Assembly (NCBI GenBank): GCA_028680875.1
Contig: JAQUJQ010000104.1
Coordinates: 1-6,020 of the forward strand
From: Eubacteriales bacterium
GTDB taxonomy: Bacteria; Bacillota; Clostridia; Peptostreptococcales; Anaerovoracaceae
Direction of reading: 5' to 3'
DNA length: 6,020 nt
Part shown: positions 3,685-6,020 of the stretch, in pieces
Numbering within the stretch: position 1 is the first letter of the stretch
Layout: the number at the start of each line of letters is the position of its first letter
The notes under the pieces: generated by a model
What the model saw: only the letters and a program-made list of their open reading frames with translations
What the model was told of the DNA's origin: nothing
Database searches by the model: none
Position numbers and translations under genes: made by a program

Positions 3685-6020
3685 ATGAGGAAAGAAATCA
3701 TTAAGAAAGGGATTGCAATATTGCTGTCCCTTGTTATGATTGCAGGCCCGATGGGGGGATTAACAGTATTCGGGGCAAGTTTAGGGGACAATCTATATAG
3801 CAAGTCTTTGCTTTTCGGAGAAAAAACAGTCTTAGCAAACGGTGTTTATTGGAACAGCAATGCCAATGATAAAATTACAGAGAACTATATTGAATATAAG
3901 CCCGGAGGCCCTGTCCTTCCAATTATTTCTCATGGCAATGATATCTATGGAGCTGCAAGTTTCCGAGCAGTAGTCGCTAAAGCCAAAATGGAAGGGAAAC
4001 ACGTAATTGGAGGGATAAATGGAGATTTCTTTGATATGAGCACAGGGGTTCCTCTGGGAATGACAATCAAAGATGGAATCCTTCTTACTACTGAAAACTC
4101 TCTTCATCCATCTGTGGGCTTTTATTCAGACGGCAGTGCCATCATAGGCAGGGCAGAATTAAACATACGTTTGGATGGACCTGCTTTAGGAACCGGTATT
4201 GCTCATCTTCATTTAAACAAGGTGGTGACCAAGGTCTCCGGGCTGATGGTGTATACTACCGTCTTCGGAGATGATAATACTAATAAAGCCACCATTCCAA
4301 CCTATAATCTTCTTCTTGACATAAATTCGGGGGAACCAAGGATCAACGGTACCGTGGAAGCGACAGTGAGCGAAATCATTGAGGCGACCGGAGCTGTACA
4401 AATTCCCCAAGGAAAAATCTTACTTACTATGGCTGCGGAAACAGTATACCCCGGGACATTGTCCAAATTGAAAACTCTTCAAGCAGGAGATGAAGTTACT
4501 CTTAGCTTTCCCGCCAATCAATCATGGGAACAAGTGGTCTATGGTATTGGCGGCGGAAATCGGTTAGTTGCAGGTGGAGTTAATGTGGCACCAAAAGGTT
4601 CAGAAGTAAACCCTCACACCGCTATGGGGATAAAAGCGGATGGCAGTATTATTTTCTATACCGTAGATGGAAGGCAGAGCGGGCATAGCAAGGGCACCAC
4701 TTTATCCCAACTTGCAGAACGAATGATAGAATTGCGTTGTATAGATGCAATCAATTTAGACGGTGGCGGATCTACTGCCCTTCATTCCATTTTCCCGGGA
4801 GACAGTACTTTAACTACTGTAAATAGCCCTTCACAAACCACCTTAAGAAATTGTGCAAATTACATACTTTTGATAAATACAGCACCGGCTACTGAAAGAC
4901 TGGGGCATATTCATCTCTATCCTTATGATTTACAGATGTTAGCCGGGGCCACACAAAAATTTACCGTAAAAGCTACCGACGAAAACTATTATCCTATAGA
5001 AGCACCGACTGATCTTACTTACAGTACATCCGGAAAAATCGGATCATTTGACGATAATGGAGTGTTTACTGCCGGTACTACCGCAGGAACGGGTGAAGTT
5101 ATTGCTAATCACAGTAGTCAAGTTTCCGGTACTGCAAAGATTTCTGTAGTAAGCAAACCGGATAACATCTCCATAACCAACCAAAAAGATGGACAGGCGC
5201 TGACCGGTATTTCCATTAAAGGAGGCGATTCCATCGCTTTGTCCGGCCGTGCCGTGTATCGTAAAATGCCATTAGTCGCTCAGAGCCAATGTTTTAATTG
5301 GACTGTAGAGGGTGGCATAGGGACAATTGATAAAAATGGTAATTTCACTGCAGTAAATGTTACCGACGGAAATGGCCGCATCATTGCATCAGCCGGGGGA
5401 ACTACTGCATCCATAGCGGTTAATGTGATAAGTGAAGGAGAACAAGTTGAAACCTTTGAAGGAACAAGCCATGTGTTGCAAAGCCAACCTAAAGCCGGCC
5501 TTTCGGTAGACCTTAATAAAGATTTGACAAAGGTACGCTATGGATACCAAAGCGCTGAAATAAAATACGACTTTAAGGCCGGAGGAACCAATAAAATATC
5601 TATACCTTCTGCCATTACATTCACAAAAAGCCCAAGTACCCTGAACTTTTGGGTATATGGGGACGGATCAGGCAATACCTTGAAACTAAATGTAGCAACA
5701 CCTGAAGGAACAAAGGAAATAATAGGGACCCTCTTAGATTTTACCGGTTGGAAATTGGTTGTTGCGAAGCTTCCGGAAGGGATCACAGCAGTATCCGGGC
5801 TTGAGCTCACAGCCACCGGAAACAATACGGGTACTATATACTTGGATCAAATTATCTGTGGCTTTGGTCACTATGTAGATCAACAGCCTCCCGCAATCCA
5901 AATGAGCTTAAACGGCCGGGCCTTAACGGCGACCATCAAAGATGCCATTGATAATGGGCTTTCTTCTGCTGACATCAAGCTTACTTATGATGGCAAACCA
6001 ATAACATTCAGTTATAATAG
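3685..6020 (+). CDS. Large secreted phosphodiester glycosidase with Ig-like and CBM-like domains, C-terminus cut
   Basis: The first 778 residues of an extracellular multidomain protein are visible. Residues 1-31 are a signal peptide (MRKEIIKK, then a hydrophobic core, cleavage near VFGA-31). Residues about 75-400 are a phosphodiester glycosidase domain, named for human NAGPA, the enzyme that removes GlcNAc from GlcNAc-phosphate diesters. Its hallmarks are INGDFFDMSTGVPLG (111-125), NPHTAMGI (309-316), YTVDGRQSGHSKG (325-337) with LAERM, and NLDGGGSTAL (357-366). Residues about 408-490 and 493-581 are bacterial Ig-like domains, each with the pattern 'G.IG.fd.nG.ftA' (for example KIGSFDDNGVFTAG, 451-464). 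Residues about 590-731 look like a jelly-roll carbohydrate-binding module (LNFWVYGDGSGNTLKL, GTIYLDQIICGFG). A further domain starts near 735. Larger relatives often continue with a calcineurin-like phosphatase or surface-anchoring repeats, which cannot be seen here. Start ATG 3685 has GGAGG (3673-3677) seven bases upstream. A glycan or teichoic-acid phosphodiester substrate is plausible but not shown. Confidence 0.9.
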   Translation, partial: MRKEIIKKGIAILLSLVMIAGPMGGLTVFGASLGDNLYSKSLLFGEKTVLANGVYWNSNANDKITENYIEYKPGGPVLPIISHGNDIYGAASFRAVVAKAKMEGKHVIGGINGDFFDMSTGVPLGMTIKDGILLTTENSLHPSVGFYSDGSAIIGRAELNIRLDGPALGTGIAHLHLNKVVTKVSGLMVYTTVFGDDNTNKATIPTYNLLLDINSGEPRINGTVEATVSEIIEATGAVQIPQGKILLTMAAETVYPGTLSKLKTLQAGDEVTLSFPANQSWEQVVYGIGGGNRLVAGGVNVAPKGSEVNPHTAMGIKADGSIIFYTVDGRQSGHSKGTTLSQLAERMIELRCIDAINLDGGGSTALHSIFPGDSTLTTVNSPSQTTLRNCANYILLINTAPATERLGHIHLYPYDLQMLAGATQKFTVKATDENYYPIEAPTDLTYSTSGKIGSFDDNGVFTAGTTAGTGEVIANHSSQVSGTAKISVVSKPDNISITNQKDGQALTGISIKGGDSIALSGRAVYRKMPLVAQSQCFNWTVEGGIGTIDKNGNFTAVNVTDGNGRIIASAGGTTASIAVNVISEGEQVETFEGTSHVLQSQPKAGLSVDLNKDLTKVRYGYQSAEIKYDFKAGGTNKISIPSAITFTKSPSTLNFWVYGDGSGNTLKLNVATPEGTKEIIGTLLDFTGWKLVVAKLPEGITAVSGLELTATGNNTGTIYLDQIICGFGHYVDQQPPAIQMSLNGRALTATIKDAIDNGLSSADIKLTYDGKPITFSYN

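Noticed and set aside
3277..4410. Several minus-strand ORFs of 65-96 residues
   Set aside because: They are shadows of the exported protein and glycosidase frames, whose sequence motifs and ribosome sites are clear on the plus strand.

Overview
The window looks like chromosomal DNA of a low-to-moderate GC Bacillota, most likely an anaerobic member of the Clostridia. The evidence is strong AAGGAGG-type ribosome sites, TTGACA/TATAAT-type promoters, a MazF toxin close to Bacillus EndoA, and exported cell-surface proteins with Gram-positive signal peptides. I could not fix the genus.

Layout. Bases 1-1099 (minus strand) hold the first 366 codons of mgtE, a CBS-domain Mg2+ channel/transporter cut by the left edge. 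Bases 1100-1515 are a divergent intergenic region. On the mgtE side there is a good promoter followed by a leader of roughly 230 nt. That leader carries three small hairpins and a possible 32-codon upstream ORF whose Shine-Dalgarno is a perfect 10-base match to the 16S tail. I do not see the conserved M-box (ykoK) Mg2+ riboswitch core there. On the other side is a promoter for nnrD (1516-2370, plus), the ADP-dependent NAD(P)H-hydrate dehydratase used in nicotinamide nucleotide repair.

Immediately after the nnrD stop lies a near-consensus promoter overlapped by four GTATAT-like repeats spaced 11-12 bp. It drives a chromosomal type II toxin-antitoxin pair: a ribbon-helix-helix antitoxin (mazE/ndoAI, 2470-2736) and an mRNA interferase (mazF/ndoA, 2783-3133, TTG start). 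A 145-residue exported protein of unknown function (3158-3595) follows 24 nt behind mazF and is probably on the same transcript, which ends at a GC-rich terminator (3613-3644).

From 3685 to the right edge runs the first 778 codons of a large secreted protein. It has a signal peptide, a phosphodiester glycosidase (NAGPA-type) domain, two Ig-like domains, a carbohydrate-binding-module-like beta-sandwich and the start of another domain. The C-terminus is outside the window.

The genes do not form one pathway. They are Mg2+ uptake, metabolite repair, a self-regulated toxin-antitoxin pair and envelope or extracellular functions. The least explained parts are the mgtE leader with its candidate leader peptide, the repeat operator upstream of mazE, and the small exported protein. 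No rRNA, tRNA, CRISPR array, insertion sequence or phage gene was seen.
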